From assembly GCA_033398695.1 (NCBI GenBank), contig CM065815.1, positions 8,674,501 through 8,738,500 on the forward strand: 64,000 nt of DNA, in the 5' to 3' direction. Position 1 is the first letter of the stretch; every line of letters starts with the position of its first letter. Of the stretch, positions 1 through 12,400 are shown one piece after another. Origin of the DNA: Orobanche coerulescens (lineage: Eukaryota > Streptophyta > Magnoliopsida > Lamiales > Orobanchaceae). The notes beneath the pieces were generated by a model that searched no databases, was not told where the DNA came from, and saw nothing but the letters and a program-made list of their open reading frames with translations. A program made the position numbers and the translations under genes.

Positions 1-1228
1 GGGGAACAGATCCGGTACTCGATGTCCCCTTTCGGTCCCATTGTCCTCTGCCTCGTCCGCGGCCAAAATTTTGAGGCATCTGAACACTTTGTTGCGTCTG
101 TTGGATACTAGCTTCCTTCTGAACTGGCTGTGATGATCGGGTTCCATTGTACTCAGTGGCGTCCTTACAAAACGTCGCACAGTGCCCTTCCTGTCCGCAC
201 TCAAAACATGTAACTGGAGTGCGCAAACAATCACGCCAAAGGTGGCCTGGGCGACCACAGTTAAAGCACTTCCTAGATGTATCCGTCGTGGCTGACATTG
301 TTCCGTAATTCCTTCCGCTCTTAGATGGGTGCGGAGGTTTCTTGAAAGAAAAAGAAGACTGGGCCTTGCGGGGCCCACTGCTCTTGTGCTCTGTAAAAGT
401 ACCAGAGACTTTCTGTTTCTTCGACTCCATAAACTTCTCCATTGCTGCTTCTTTTATTTCGTACGCCAGCGCCTTATCCTGGTATTGGCGGAGAGCGGTA
501 CATTCAAAACCGGACATGTACCTCTGGATTTCTGGTTTCATCCTCATTTCAAAATGAATCATCATCTCCGCATCTGTTCTGACCAGATGTCGCACAAATG
601 CTAGCTGCTGGTTAAACGTCTTAATCGTCTGGGATACGGGTTCGTCTGATGGTTGAGCGGAGAAAAATTCCCGAATTTTGGCTTCCCTCATAGGACAAGG
701 GCAATACTGAGCTTCCATCATCATTTTAAATTCCATCCAATCGGCATCATGATCTGCAGGTCGGATAGCTTCCCACCACTCGGATGCTTCCCCTATCAGA
801 AAGTACTGGGCAATGGAAGCTCTCCTGTCGTCCGGATAATTAATTCCAGCAAAAATTTTCTCCAGTTCCTTCAACCAATGGTCCCAAGTGGGAGTCTCGG
901 AAAAGCCGTCAAATTTGGGTGGTTGCATCTTTGCCACCTCTTGTAACCATCGGTCACCTCGATTTCCCATTTCTGGAATCCTTTGTTGTCCATCTCCCTG
1001 CTGAATTCCTGCCGCCACTTGCATTCGGTCCACGACCTGAGCGAACTGAGTCATCTGGTTCACGACTTGACGAAGGATTTCTGGTACACTAGGTTCCGGT
1101 TCGTTATTAATAGATTGTTTCGGCTCGCCTGAGCTATGACTGGCCTGGTTAGAAGGCGACGCTTCCCTTTCAGCATTTCTTCGTTCGTGTCCACGACCGC
1201 GACCACGTCTACGTCCGCCTCTCAACAT
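1..1228 (-). CDS. Gag of Ty3/gypsy element A1 (partial, runs off left edge)
   Basis: Nucleocapsid/capsid polyprotein that packages the retrotransposon RNA in cytoplasmic virus-like particles. My reading of the minus strand from ATG at 1228 stays open to base 1 (about 409 codons). It starts MLRGGRRRGRGRG, an Arg/Gly-rich N-terminus typical of Tekay-like gag. A capsid region follows with the phrases LEKIFAGINYP and GEASEWWEAI, then a Lys-rich linker. Two zinc knuckles of the form CX2CX4HX4C follow (CFNCGRPGHLWRDC and CFECGQEGHCATFC) and then a Gly/Arg-rich tail. This is the only gag in the window without a stop or frameshift over its visible length, which suggests A1 is a young insertion. Protease and pol lie outside the window. 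Confidence 0.85.
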   Translation of the reverse strand, partial: MLRGGRRRGRGRGHERRNAEREASPSNQASHSSGEPKQSINNEPEPSVPEILRQVVNQMTQFAQVVDRMQVAAGIQQGDGQQRIPEMGNRGDRWLQEVAKMQPPKFDGFSETPTWDHWLKELEKIFAGINYPDDRRASIAQYFLIGEASEWWEAIRPADHDADWMEFKMMMEAQYCPCPMREAKIREFFSAQPSDEPVSQTIKTFNQQLAFVRHLVRTDAEMMIHFEMRMKPEIQRYMSGFECTALRQYQDKALAYEIKEAAMEKFMESKKQKVSGTFTEHKSSGPRKAQSSFSFKKPPHPSKSGRNYGTMSATTDTSRKCFNCGRPGHLWRDCLRTPVTCFECGQEGHCATFCKDATEYNGTRSSQPVQKEASIQQTQQSVQMPQNFGRGRGRGQWDRKGTSSTGSVP

Positions 1229-1463
1229 ACTGTAAGCATAAATACTCAATATACAGGAAACAACATCATTCTAATATTCAAGCATAAAGAGATACAACAT
1301 GTAAAGAACGAGATAGAGTTTAGGAACTTACAACCACCGTTCGCATGAAGACGTAGGCAGTGCAGTGATGTCATTCACGGCCGGTTACCTCAAAAGACAT
1401 AAATGACCCCTATTTTAACCCAACGGCTAAGATATCCATAATCTTAGCTCCGATACCATATTC
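1229..1463 (-). other. A1 untranslated leader with primer-binding site
   Basis: Leader between the 5' LTR and gag. The primer-binding site is 1447-1458 (minus strand TGGTATCGGAGC). It differs by one base from the plant initiator-tRNA-Met site TGGTATCAGAGC seen in B, C and E. Six bases separate it from the LTR end. Confidence 0.8.
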
Positions 1464-2379
1464 TGTAACACCCCTGATATATTCAGGAATATTACAGCGC
1501 CGTAAATCCTTTACATAAGAATTTACAAGGCTGAATAAAGGAAATGACAATAACAGATACCAGTTTATGAAATTTCTGAAATAAAATACAACCGTCTGGT
1601 TCAAAAACCGAGAATACAAATATCCAATAAAGGGTTATTAATACATCATCAAAATCCAAACATCATAAATTGACAACGTACTCGAGTACTTATTGAAATA
1701 ACCAATAAATAACAGACAGTAAACCCGGCCAGAACATCACTCTGCACCTTCGTCGTCATGCATCTCCAGTGGTTGTTTCCCCACTCTCCTGGATCCTGAA
1801 CATACACAAATGTTCACCCCCGAAGGGGTTAGCACAACGATGCTAGTACAAGTACAATAATCATACAACAGTGATATAATCAATAATTATATCATAACAA
1901 GTTTCTCCAACGAGAAATATTCACAACAGATATCATATCATAACAGTTTCAACATACTGATGGTATTCCAACGATCCAGCGCACACAGCTATAGATTCCC
2001 ATGATGATCCCGTCGGATCAAAGCATGGTGGAACTACCTGTCCAACGATCCAGCGCACACATCTATAGATTCCCATGATGATTCCCGTCGGATCAAATCA
2101 TGGTGGACATATAATCACAACACATAATACACAATACAATCACAATATACTTGTCATAATATAGACAATTCTAATTAGAGTACTTGCCTCGGTTCGTTGA
2201 CAAGAATAAACTTCCACGAATATCAAAATACTCGAAGGTCGTCCCCCTTCGATCAATCACGTGTTAAGCTCGAACCTTAACAAAAGAAATATCACAGAAT
2301 TCATTTCATGCCGTACGAACGTCTAACAATTCAACAATTATGGTAGGAAGTCCTTAATATGCAATCTGTCTGGATAGCT

Positions 2380-2597
2380 TAACGCACGCTACGCATCCTA
2401 TGTAGCGTACGTTAATGCTACTCGTTAGCGCACGCAATACAGTCAGCCTAGCGTACGCTAACCATGCACGCAGTCGATTACCTCACCGTCACCGATTGAC
2501 TCGACTTTGATGACTTAGCGCATGCTAAGTTGCAAATGTGGCGTACGCTAAACATACACTATAGCGCACGTTAATTCACGTAGCTTAGCGCACGCTA
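2380..2597 (-). repeat. Downstream palindromic-word array in the A1 LTR
   Basis: About eight imperfect copies of a 12-bp palindrome with core CG-YR-CG, including TAGCGTACGCTA and TAGCGCACGCTA. It lies about 0.8 kb after the TATA box in transcription order, so it should be part of the transcript. The family-A solo LTR has an equivalent array at 18440-18641. Confidence 0.8.
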
Positions 2598-3448
2598 AGA
2601 GTGCATGACAGTTCACTAGAGGGCAGCAGATTATACAAAAGGTGATGAAGTAAGCGAATTCCTCAGTGATCTGATGTTTGTTATCCGACTTCATGTTATG
2701 TTCATAACCCTTATGAATGATCTCAAGGATAATAACAACTTCAAGATGCAAGTATACGTATAATCATCATAACACCATAATCCATCTTGATTACAATTCT
2801 CATGCGAAGTTGGTGATCTCCGGTTGATGTATTAGATTCTACTATCATTATACATATTCAGACTTCATCTTGAGGTGAACTAACAATTCCAACTTATACG
2901 AAAGGATATTTACTAAGATGACTCTTCCTTTAGGTTCTTATAATATCACCTCCCATTCATGATCACAAAGATAACATAAATCATATGGATTGTTAACTTC
3001 AGAATGTTTCTCTCATCATTTGAGGTACTAGGATTCCGACTTCAAGGTTTCAACAATAATATCGTAATTGTAGACATTCCAATCTTCTAAACATGATGTT
3101 GTTGAATAATTCACTAATGAAATTCAATATCTCGTTAACATGATCATCTTATCCCTTGGAATCCAAAACTAAGACTGGTGATAGGTTGAACATACCTTAA
3201 TATGCCGAAATCGCTGAACCACAAGGTAGAATCCGACTCCGGTTGGTTATGTGCCACTCCAAGGTGTTACTTCTCTTCAATGATCACTCACAAGTGATAA
3301 CCAATATTCAAGGATCACTAATATATGTTCTAAGTGTGTTAGAGGGATGATTAAAGCTCTCTGGCCTCTCAAGGATGAAGAATGGACGAAAGAAATGAAA
3401 GCCAAAACGGTTGTTGTCCCATTTATAATATTCTGCATTTTAGCTAAT

Positions 3449-3669
3449 TAGCGCACGCTACAATACATACTTAGCGTGCGCTAATGAGCGTTGACTCCAA
3501 ATCTGTCCAGGTTCGTCCGCGGGAATCTAATCCGGACCCATGTCCCGGATGGCGCATGTGCTAGCCACTTACCTCAATAATTCAGTGTCTAGCGCACGCA
3601 ACTCCTATACGTAGCGTGCGCTAGTAATAGCCGATAGCGCGCGTTAAGCTACATTCTTAGCGTGCGCTA
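3449..3669 (-). promoter_or_regulatory. Promoter-proximal palindromic-word array and TATA box of the A1 LTR
   Basis: Words such as TAGCGCACGCTA (3449-3460) and TAGCGTGCGCTA (3658-3669) repeat through this block and stop about 20 bp before the TATA element (minus strand, 3428-3422). A linker between words, including GTCCGCGGGAATCT, is also present in the solo LTR at 17072-19586, so the block is ancestral to the family. A promoter role is inferred from position only. Confidence 0.7.
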
Positions 3670-4671
3670 TCACGAGTTTGCATGAGAAAATTTGCATGAT
3701 GTTATACTCAAGCATAAGGATGCCAATGCAAGAAATACCATACTCCAATAATCAAAACCACAAATCCGAATAATACAGGGTCTAAATACAGATGAAATAC
3801 ACAGTAATAAATTCGGATATTACACTTGACCCCGCCATGACGACCACAAACTCAAAATAGTACATGATATCAGTGTTGCTCGTCATCCTCGCGCCCTACC
3901 TCGCGCCGGCTCACCACTAAGACATGTACCTGAATACACAACAAGTATATCCACCCCTGAAATGGTCAGCAAGAAGCCGGTGCAAGTACAACGATTCCAA
4001 AATATGTACAACAACTGAATAAACAACATAAATCAAAGTGCCATCACAGATATTCCAGAATACAATACCATAATCATCATCACAAAACAACCTCCCGAGT
4101 TGTACTGGCCCTGTACCCACACGGGATACACACCCCAGAGAGTCCTCTTCAGGCCCTCCCCGATGTACAACCCAACCGAGTGATCCGCAGATACTCGAAG
4201 TCTAACGGATCCCAGGGGACCTTCGCTGGTTTTACTCGGCTCGCACACACTAAACCACATGGCACAAATCACATTTTCCGAAATTACCACTTTTCACAAA
4301 AACACATTTTTCACATATTCACACGAAGTACAATAAACACAATCAAAGTACTTGCCTCGGATACTTAGTTTTGGTAGGTTTCGATCAGTTGGAAATTACG
4401 AACCCAAATCTTGGAAACTTATACCTAGAACGATTAACACGATATAACCGACGTTAGGTCGAACAATTCTAATTAGAACAATACTAAAATTCCAAATCAA
4501 AACTCTTAGGGGACTTTTATCGAACACTTTGCGATCGAGGTAAAATCGGAATAATCTCAACATAAAATTTGATTCTAATCTGCTAGAACCGATAAACAAT
4601 ATCCCCGAATACTCAATATATAAACGAAGTCAAGTTTTTTTTCCAGAAAAAACGTCCATTGTGGACGGGGG

Positions 4672-5595
4672 TTTGAGGCGGGACCCACCAACCTGTGAGA
4701 TAAAGAAAATATCGAGAGTACAAGCAATCAGTACTGAATTATGACCAAAAATGGGCCAAAATCCGGATCCAAGATCTAAAAAAACGAAGTGCCTACGGCC
4801 CGCTAAAGAAATACAAGGTGCACCACTAACGGCGTGGGCTAATGTCCGGACCGATAGGTGAAAAATCAAATCCAAATTATGACCAAAAATGGGCCATGAA
4901 CCGGATCCTAGAAACTAAAATGCCAGCAGCCTGCTAGAGAAATACAAGGTGCACCACTAAAAAAAGTGGGCTAATGTACGGGCTCATAGAAATAAATCAA
5001 GTGATAAAATACTACCTAAATCTAAAAGAAGGGTATCCAAGCTGGTCCATTTGTATTAGAGAGAGGAGAAACGGAGGAGCAGTATCATAAGTCTGAATAC
5101 CGAGGGACGACATGCCGAGCTTAAAGAGATAATCAGCTGGCCTGTTGCCCTCCCGGAAAATGTGGGTGACTCTGTACTGAATGTCTCGGAGAATGTGTCG
5201 GATACGCATAAGGGTGCGACGAACCTTCCAAGAGCCCCGACGGCCAGATGAAAGTAGGGTCACCACAGCAGTAGCATCAAGCTCAATCCAAACATGTCTC
5301 GATCTCTGGGAAGCCAAAATCAGTCCAACAACAAGCGCCTAGATCTCTGCATCAAAGCTCGAAAAGGCCTGAAAAGAAGAGTGGAAAGCAAGGAGTAGCT
5401 CTCCATGATTTTACCGAAAATATAAAGGTGTAAATTCGAGTTTGAAGGCTGATTTTACCTCAATACGTCAAGAACTCTTGAAATCGTCAGAAGAAAACTC
5501 GACACCACGCTTCTGGGGTCCGAAAACGCATTTGGATTGCAAAAACAAGATAGAAACCGAAAATCTGAGTTGGGGCAGAAGAGAGGGCTGGAAGG
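4672..5595 (-). mobile_element. Segment unique to the B 3' LTR, carrying a LINE-like 3' end
   Basis: Absent from the B 5' LTR, where the flanks meet at about 15200 with a TGCTGG microhomology. It holds an RNase H reading frame. Downstream of it on the minus strand is a 3'UTR-like stretch with a roughly 120-bp unit present twice (about 4868-4985 and 4740-4860, each containing TAGTGGTGCACCTTGTATTT). It is either an insertion into this LTR or a deletion from the other. I saw no clear poly(A) tail or target duplication. Confidence 0.55.
5012..5410 (-). pseudogene. LINE-type RNase H domain fragment (RVT_3-like)
   Basis: The minus-strand translation carries landmarks of the plant RVT_3/RNase H domain that ends LINE ORF2. 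These are the segment around SSFDAEI, the acidic pair in WIELDATAVVTLL and the terminal motif FREGNRPADYLFKLGM. An in-frame TAG follows DAEI, and the N-terminal part with RT is missing. The active enzyme would remove RNA from RNA:DNA hybrids during target-primed reverse transcription; this copy is dead. The same RVT_3 fold also occurs in some plant gypsy elements, but its position inside an LTR makes a LINE source more likely. Confidence 0.6.
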
Positions 5596-6279
5596 TGCTG
5601 GAATGTGGTGGAGAAATGAAGAAATGCCCGATTTTGATCCAGCCTATACCTTTAAATCGGTTTTGAGGGTATATAGGTAGTTTCCAGCGCGGGAGACTGA
5701 CATCAGCAACTTATATCTATCATAACTTATTCTTACGGATTCTAAACGACTCTACGTTTGTGCCATTGGAAAGCTAACTCAAAAGTCTATCAATATATAA
5801 GTTGAGAATTTTTATATTTTTATACAATTTACGGTGACTAATCGAAGTCAGTCCTCGTGCACAACCATCTTCAAAAATATCCACTATTGTTTATATTAAT
5901 ACTATTTGGCACTCCATTCACACTGAATGGTCCAAAAACATTATACTAAACAAGAATTAAAACTCTTGAGATCGTTCAAAAGCTAAATTATACCCGAAAC
6001 AATACACGGAAATACCGTCAAAAATAATGACACAATAATGATGCGTAATGATTTCACCAATTGGTTATATATTGAAAAATCACGACAAAAGGAAAAGAAA
6101 AGTCTTTCGACACGAGATAATAAATTTCACAAGATTGGTAACACAAAAAAAATACGAGTGTCAAAGGATCAACAAAATGACAAAAATTAGCGCACGGTTC
6201 AAGTATTTAAGTCCGAATCGGGTCAAGAATCTGGGGTATCACATTCTCTCCTTCTAATAAATAAGTTTCGTCCCGAAAC

Positions 6280-7760
6280 TTAAGACGCAAAAAGTTCGGG
6301 ATATCGATTTCGCATACGGTATTCACTTTCCCATATAGCTTCTTCAATTTCATGCTTAGACCATTGAACCTTCACTAACGGAATCTCCTTCCGCCGTAAT
6401 TGTTTCACCCGATGCTCCAATATTGCTATCGGTTGTTCTTAATACGTAACATCATCATTTACCTCAATCTCTTCATAATAAATAACGTGACTGGGACCGG
6501 GAACATACTTACGCTGTTGTGAAATATGGAACACGTTATGAACATGACTAAGCGTCGGAGGTAACGCTAGTCGATAAGCCACATCACCTACTCTGTCCAG
6601 GATTTCGAAGGGATCTATATAACGAGGACTAAGCTTTCCCTTCTTACCAAACCGTAGGACTCCACGAGTCGGTGATACCTTCAACAATACATGATCCCCC
6701 TCCTGGAACTCTAATGGTCAACGTCGAATATCGGTAGACGACTTCTGTTGACTCTGGGCGGTTAATAACTTTTGTCGAATAACACCAATCTTCTCCCTCG
6801 TTTGAATTAACAAGTCTGGCTCTACTCCAAGTAACTCGTACGGCTTGTCCCAACAAAGTGGCGATCTACACTTATTCTATATAATGCTTCAAATAGAGCC
6901 ATACCAATCGAACTACGCCAACTATTATTATACGCAAATTCAACTAACGGTAAATAGATTTCCCGATCTTCTTTCCAATTCAAGGTACATGCCTTTAATA
7001 TATCTTCCAATGTCTAGATGGTTCTCTCCAATTGCCCATCCGTCTGAGGATGATACGCAGTACTAAAATTTAATTCAGTACCAAGTGCTCTATGTACCGC
7101 CTGCCAGAAATGCGAGACAAATCGACCATCGCGATCTGAAACAATACTCTTTGGGGTACCATGTAATCTCACAATTTCCGCAATAGATAAACAAGCCAAC
7201 CTCTCCGGTCCCCGATTATCTTTAATACCCAGAAAGTGCGCTGATTTGGTTAGTCGATCAACAATTACCCAAATCATATTCATCCCAGGTCGCGTCCTTG
7301 GCATTCCCATAATAAAGTCCATCGCGATATCTTCCCACTTCCATCCCAGAATCGGTAATGGCTGCAACTTTCCCGCAAGTCTTTGATGTTCAGCTTTAAC
7401 TTACTGACAAGTTAAACATTTCGACATGTACTCCGTTACATCTATCTTCATGTTCGGTCACCAAAAATTCTTCTTCAAATCCTTATACATTTTACTCATA
7501 CTTGGATGAATCGAGTACGGAGTAGAATGTGCTTCGTTCAAGATTACTTGCTACAATGTCTCTTAGTGTCCATTATTGTAGCGCCGCCGTTATTAGAGGT
7601 CGGTTATCTCTTGCGGCCATAATGAAAAATTCTTGGCGATAGACTCGCAAGGACACTTGATAAGGATCGAGTTTATCAATAGTACAAATACGACCAAAAT
7701 ATCGGCCAGGCCGAAAGATATAATCACAACTCTTGGTATTCGTGTTTGATGTCAAGACAT
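6280..7760 (-). pseudogene. Integrase and C-terminal end of the element B pol
   Basis: Reading the minus strand: a zinc-binding remnant (KMYKDLK, CLTCQ followed by an in-frame TAA) near 7400-7500. The integrase core follows at 7367-7014 with the catalytic regions AMDFIMG, VSDRDGRFVSHFW and YHPQTDGQLERTI. A shifted stretch at 7010-6822 contains VEFAYNNSW, and the GPY/F-like module at 6687-6439 contains [20 protein letters not shown]. The protein would end ELFAS before TAA at 6280-6282. Several frameshifts make it non-functional. It closely resembles the C and E products, so B belongs to the same Tekay-like group. Confidence 0.75.
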
Positions 7761-9455
7761 GATGATCATTGCTTAATTTTGATTATCGAGACTAGCGAAC
7801 CTAAAGGAATGAAAAATATTTCAAAAGAAAAGGAACTGGCAGGAAAAAATAGGATTATTACATTCTACCATTTTTAAAATATGTTTCATCCCGAACCTGA
7901 GAACAAGGGCCAGCAGAATCAACACGGAAAAATAACTACTTGGCTAAGCAATGAATGCGATAATCCTCGAAATGCAATGAACGGACTAAACAAGTATCTA
8001 GTATACGAGCTAAGGCAATAATGTACATATGGGCACGAGAGATCGAAGTGGAGGGGTAGAACTTCGAAAATAGATGCTCCCAGAGTTAGAAAAGTTATCA
8101 AATAACTCAAACGTCCCGAAGCCACGTTTCGAGCTCGAATAACAGTACTCAAGCTCACAACTAATCAGAAATATTAATTGCACACGTAGAAACGACCAAA
8201 CGATGTTTTCGAACAAAATCATGTGGTTTTGATAAAAACAGTTTCAATATTTATTTAGGTGACACTCAATTGAGCAGAACGAGGTGGTTTTAAGGTTATC
8301 GAGAGGATCACAACGAATCGTCAATGATGAAAAGTAACCTGACATATAGATTATTAAGAAGGAGTTTGAACAACCAGGGTTGGAAACGTAAAACAATAGT
8401 ATGGAAAGAATCAGGATCACGATTGTCAGGGACACCAACGATTTACGAATCACATCACCGCTTCCACGGCCATCATCGCGTCCACGTTCTTCAGGGTTCA
8501 ATATACTAAGACATATGATACTCTTCAGCACGTACAAGCCTGTGTGTTCTTATTATACCGGAAAACGACACGATTCGAGTCGTAGATTCACTATGAAAAT
8601 CAACCATTTTAGTCCTCTGACGAGGACAATAATATTATGCCCGCACTTTATGAAAAATAATCTTTTAAAAATAAAAGGGCCAAATACTTTAGAAGAGAAA
8701 GTCTTACTTCACACGTGGACTTTCAAATTATTTTTGATCAATGTATAAAACAATTTATGTTTTAAAATTTTAAAGGTATCGGAACTAATTTGAAATCTTT
8801 CAAAAATTTAATTTGAGTTTTCAAACCCCGCTAATTTAAAAATTTTCCTCTTCTATCAAAATATTTAATAAAAAAATTTCACGGGAATACATGACCATTT
8901 GATAAGGCAACAATAAATTGTAGGTTTTTGCAATTTGTGAAGAGTTCAAAACACCACTTTAAAAATTGTTCATGCAGCGAATAAAATCGATATTCAAAAT
9001 TTTCATTCTTAATGGAATATAGAAATCAATAATATACCCGATTTTCCAAAATACGCTATATAACCATTTTCACGGACCGTATACGCATTGTATATCCCAA
9101 ACCCTAATACCACCAACAAGTTTCAGCCCCGCGATCAAGGTTGATCGAATTAGCACAACACCATCACCGCCCACATAAACGGGGATTTACAATCGAGAGA
9201 CAATATATGGTTGTCATGCCTATAATGAAGGGTTATCAAGAAAATATGTCGTCAAGGTCCAACTTGACGCGCATAAGAGAATCATCCGCAGTAAGTCGAA
9301 ATATTAATATGTTGCATCTCGATTGGAGCGATGAGATCACAAGACTGAACTCATTCTTCTAGCCGTTATACATTAACAACGTCACACGTAAATAATCCGT
9401 GCTCAACTGTTTACGTAACTCTTTTACACGTTGTAGCTATGATGCATCTCTTGCT
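7761..9455 (-). other. Remnant internal region of element B
   Basis: No convincing intact coding. On the minus strand, 8537-8244 begins with a decayed gag-like start (phrase EERGRDDGRGSGD, compare the Arg/Gly-rich starts of A1 and C gag). If that is right, most of gag, protease and RT are missing between here and the integrase at 7760, so B is internally deleted. The rest (8540-9455) is AT-rich with no recognised feature. Confidence 0.4.
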
Positions 9456-12400
9456 TGTAATATCCGGAATTTCTACTACTATTGTTTAATATTATTTCAT
9501 CCGAGTTATGTTATACAGCATGGAATCTGTACAGTATGGATAAAATAAATGAAGGACTGAGACATCTGTATTGGTATAATTATCATACTTGATCGACAAT
9601 TGCAGTTGAGGATATAGTGTGTCGTGTATACGTATTCGGTATATTGAGACGACGAGCAAGATCAGTGTAAATGGCTAAGTATAGAAGCCATAATGTACGT
9701 TAAGCATATGAGCTTACGTACGTTAATTCCCAAAGGTTACGTACGTTAAGGTTAGGTCGTTACGTACGTTGAAGCATCAGGCGAGATATAGTTGGCTGAT
9801 CATAGAGGACCTTGTCAAGCGTAGCGTACGTTAAACATAGGAGCTTACATACGCTAAAATGCTAAGTGTTACGTACGCTATGTATAACGCATTACATACG
9901 TAACGAGAGGAATCAGTCAGAGGAATCAATACCTGCCATGTGGAGCCCATGTATCGGCTGGCGTGCCAAAAGATAAGTCAACTAGGTATTACGTAAGCTA
10001 TACAGAGCATATTACATACGTAATATGAGCATATATTGTAGCAAGTCAAACGTACGTATTACGTACGCTACGGAACAAGTGTTATGTACGTTATGCAAGA
10101 TACGAATCAAGAAAGTGAGTTCTGGAATGATGTTATGTACGCTATGTAGAACCTGTAGCATACGTAAGGAGCATTACGTACGTTAATATGGATTGATAAC
10201 GTACGTAATGAGCGGTGAAGATTATAAAATGGGGTTCGGTCTTTCATTTCTTCATGAGAGAAAAACCATTCCTTCCTCCAAAATTCATCCCTCTGAGTAT
10301 GGTAGTGAAGATAAAACCTCTTCTATCTTGGATATAAGCTTGGAAACATGGATTTGAGGCTTGGATATGAAGATATTGTTGATCCTTGATATGTTTGATG
10401 GTGCTGTTCATGTTCCTGAGGTATGTTGTTGAACTATACACCTTGATTTCAGATTCTTGGTATTATTATCCATATTTGATTCATATGATGATGATTATAG
10501 TGGTGTTGATATGATTCTTAATGTTATAAGAAGTGTATATTGAAGAATATGATGATACATGACTTGGATTATGAGTTGGATGATTATCTACATGTTAAAG
10601 GATATCGAATTATATTGTTTTGATGATTACGAACATGGTTTCGAATCACTTGGTGTTCTTGAAAGAACTTCTTGATGAATTTAACATATCAAGACGATCG
10701 TATGTTGAATTATCGGTATTTTTAGATATGAATATTGAATGTTCGTTAAGTCATGTTGATTGTAGTGGTAGAATTCGTATGTTCTTGATGAAATACGAAT
10801 CATGATAATAATTTTGAATTTGGAAAGATTGTGATTGATCATCGAATATAATTTCTTTTACATTCGTATCCGTAATCATATTATGTTTGTGAATTCGTAA
10901 TTGGTTGAGTTGGATTATTCGGACTTATGTTTAATCGAGATATTATGAAATCGTTGGGTTTGTTGATCGGTTATATTGATTGTTAAATATCGATTATCGG
11001 ATTTCGGTTCATATTATGGATATGAGTTCGTAATGGTTTGAGTTATACTATTTGGTTTTGTATATGATCGAGGTGTCGTTGAACCGTTGAGATTGATTGG
11101 CTGGTTATGTCCGTTACTGATTGTTATTTGATTGTTGTTTATTGATTATTACAATAGGTTGTGATAATTGATCATTGGTTAGAAAAGTGTGTTGCGGTCG
11201 TGTTCGAGAATGTTCGTGTATCACTTTGGCCGGGAGCCGAGGAGCTTGTAGACGAAGGCAAAGAGTTGATAGCGGCTTCATCATCGTCGTGTCGGTATCG
11301 AGTCAAGTTATTACTTGCACAGTTTATAATAATTAATGAATGGTTTCGATTTCATTCGTTTATAATTCGTTTAACAATGATTATAATTGTGAACACTGGA
11401 GATTTGGGATTGTACGTTGTTTTCAGATTTTGGGAATTTAAATCATAATATATATAATTTACTTTTGTTATTAGTATACTTGGGTATCGAGGATACATTG
11501 TGGTATAGCCGAAGACATGAATTATCTACCATCCGTGATATTTTAGACCGTCGAATATTGAGGATAATGGTTGGTGATGGTTTAGACATCGAGATTGCTC
11601 TCGAAGGACTCGGGGCAAGTACTCTAATCATTTTTTTTGTCATTTTGTGTCGATCATATTGTGATACATTGTGTATTATTGTTGTCATGCATTTGTATAT
11701 TGTTATTAATATGCATTTGTGCATTGTTGTCGTATGTCCACCTCGTGTTGGTCCGACGGGATCATCTTGGGTATCTATGTTGTGTGCGCTGGATCGCTGG
11801 ACAGGTATTTCCACCATGCGTTGGTCCGACGGGATCATCATGGGTATCTATAGCTGTGTGCGCTGGATCATTGGATTACCATGTGTGGTTGTTGTGCATA
11901 TGTATATTATGGGTTATGTACCTCGTGTTGGTCTTTCAGGATCATCTTGGGATCGATGCTGTGTGCGCTGGATCATCGGATTTCCATAAGTATACAGTGT
12001 TGTTGTTATCGTGGGCATATTGATGTCGTCATGTGAGTATGCATTTGTAGGTCTTGTGTTAGGACCATGTCCGTATGTTGTATTGGTCGATCTCGGATTA
12101 GCCTGACACGATTCATCGTGGCATTGTGTATCCTGAGGTATGTTCCGTATTTCCTTTTTGGTACTTGTCTTGGATGGACAATCGATTATCATGTTGGAAT
12201 TTGATGATGTTATCCGATGGGTCGAATTGGTCATAGCTGGTATATTACCGTATTACGAGTTATGATGATGTTTTGAGAATCTTGGGTATTGCTTGAGGTA
12301 CCGTATAGATATTATGTTTGAGTTTATTGGTTAATCGAGATTACGAGATGTGAAATGTGATAATGGTTATTTTGATGAGAATTATTACGAGTTTGGTAAA

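Larger units (their letters stand above)
1464..3824 (-). mobile_element. 5' LTR of gypsy element A1 (2361 bp)
   Basis: On the minus strand it starts TGTAATATCCG and ends GTGTTACA, followed by the PBS. It matches the solo LTR at 17072-19586. In transcription order it holds a palindromic-word array (3669 to 3449), a TATA box (3428-3422), a second word array (2597 to 2380), two copies of a roughly 75-bp tandem unit (2107-1961), a CCCC/GGGG hairpin near 1818-1830 and the palindrome GTACTCGAGTAC (1678-1689). It interrupts the 3' LTR of element B; the flanking five bases are CTTGA (3825-3829), but the partner target duplication is outside the window. Confidence 0.85.
3825..6243 (-). mobile_element. 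3' LTR of gypsy element B, truncated by A1 and enlarged by a LINE-like segment
   Basis: On the minus strand the LTR starts TGTGATACCCC at 6243, directly after a purine-rich polypurine tract and the pol stop region. Bases 3825-6243 align with 14355-15854 of the B 5' LTR, but this copy is 919 bp longer; the extra DNA is about 4672-5595. The missing end of the LTR lies beyond A1, off the left edge. No palindromic-word array is seen in this family. Confidence 0.8.

Noticed and set aside
3917..4290. Small minus-strand frames repeated at 14446-14819
   Set aside because: They are the two copies of the B LTR; similarity reflects LTR homology, not a protein.
11417..11989. 190-codon frame and opposing frames inside solo LTR D
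   Set aside because: They lie across the tandem LTR unit, are hydrophobic repeats of its translation and are not conserved in frame between copies.
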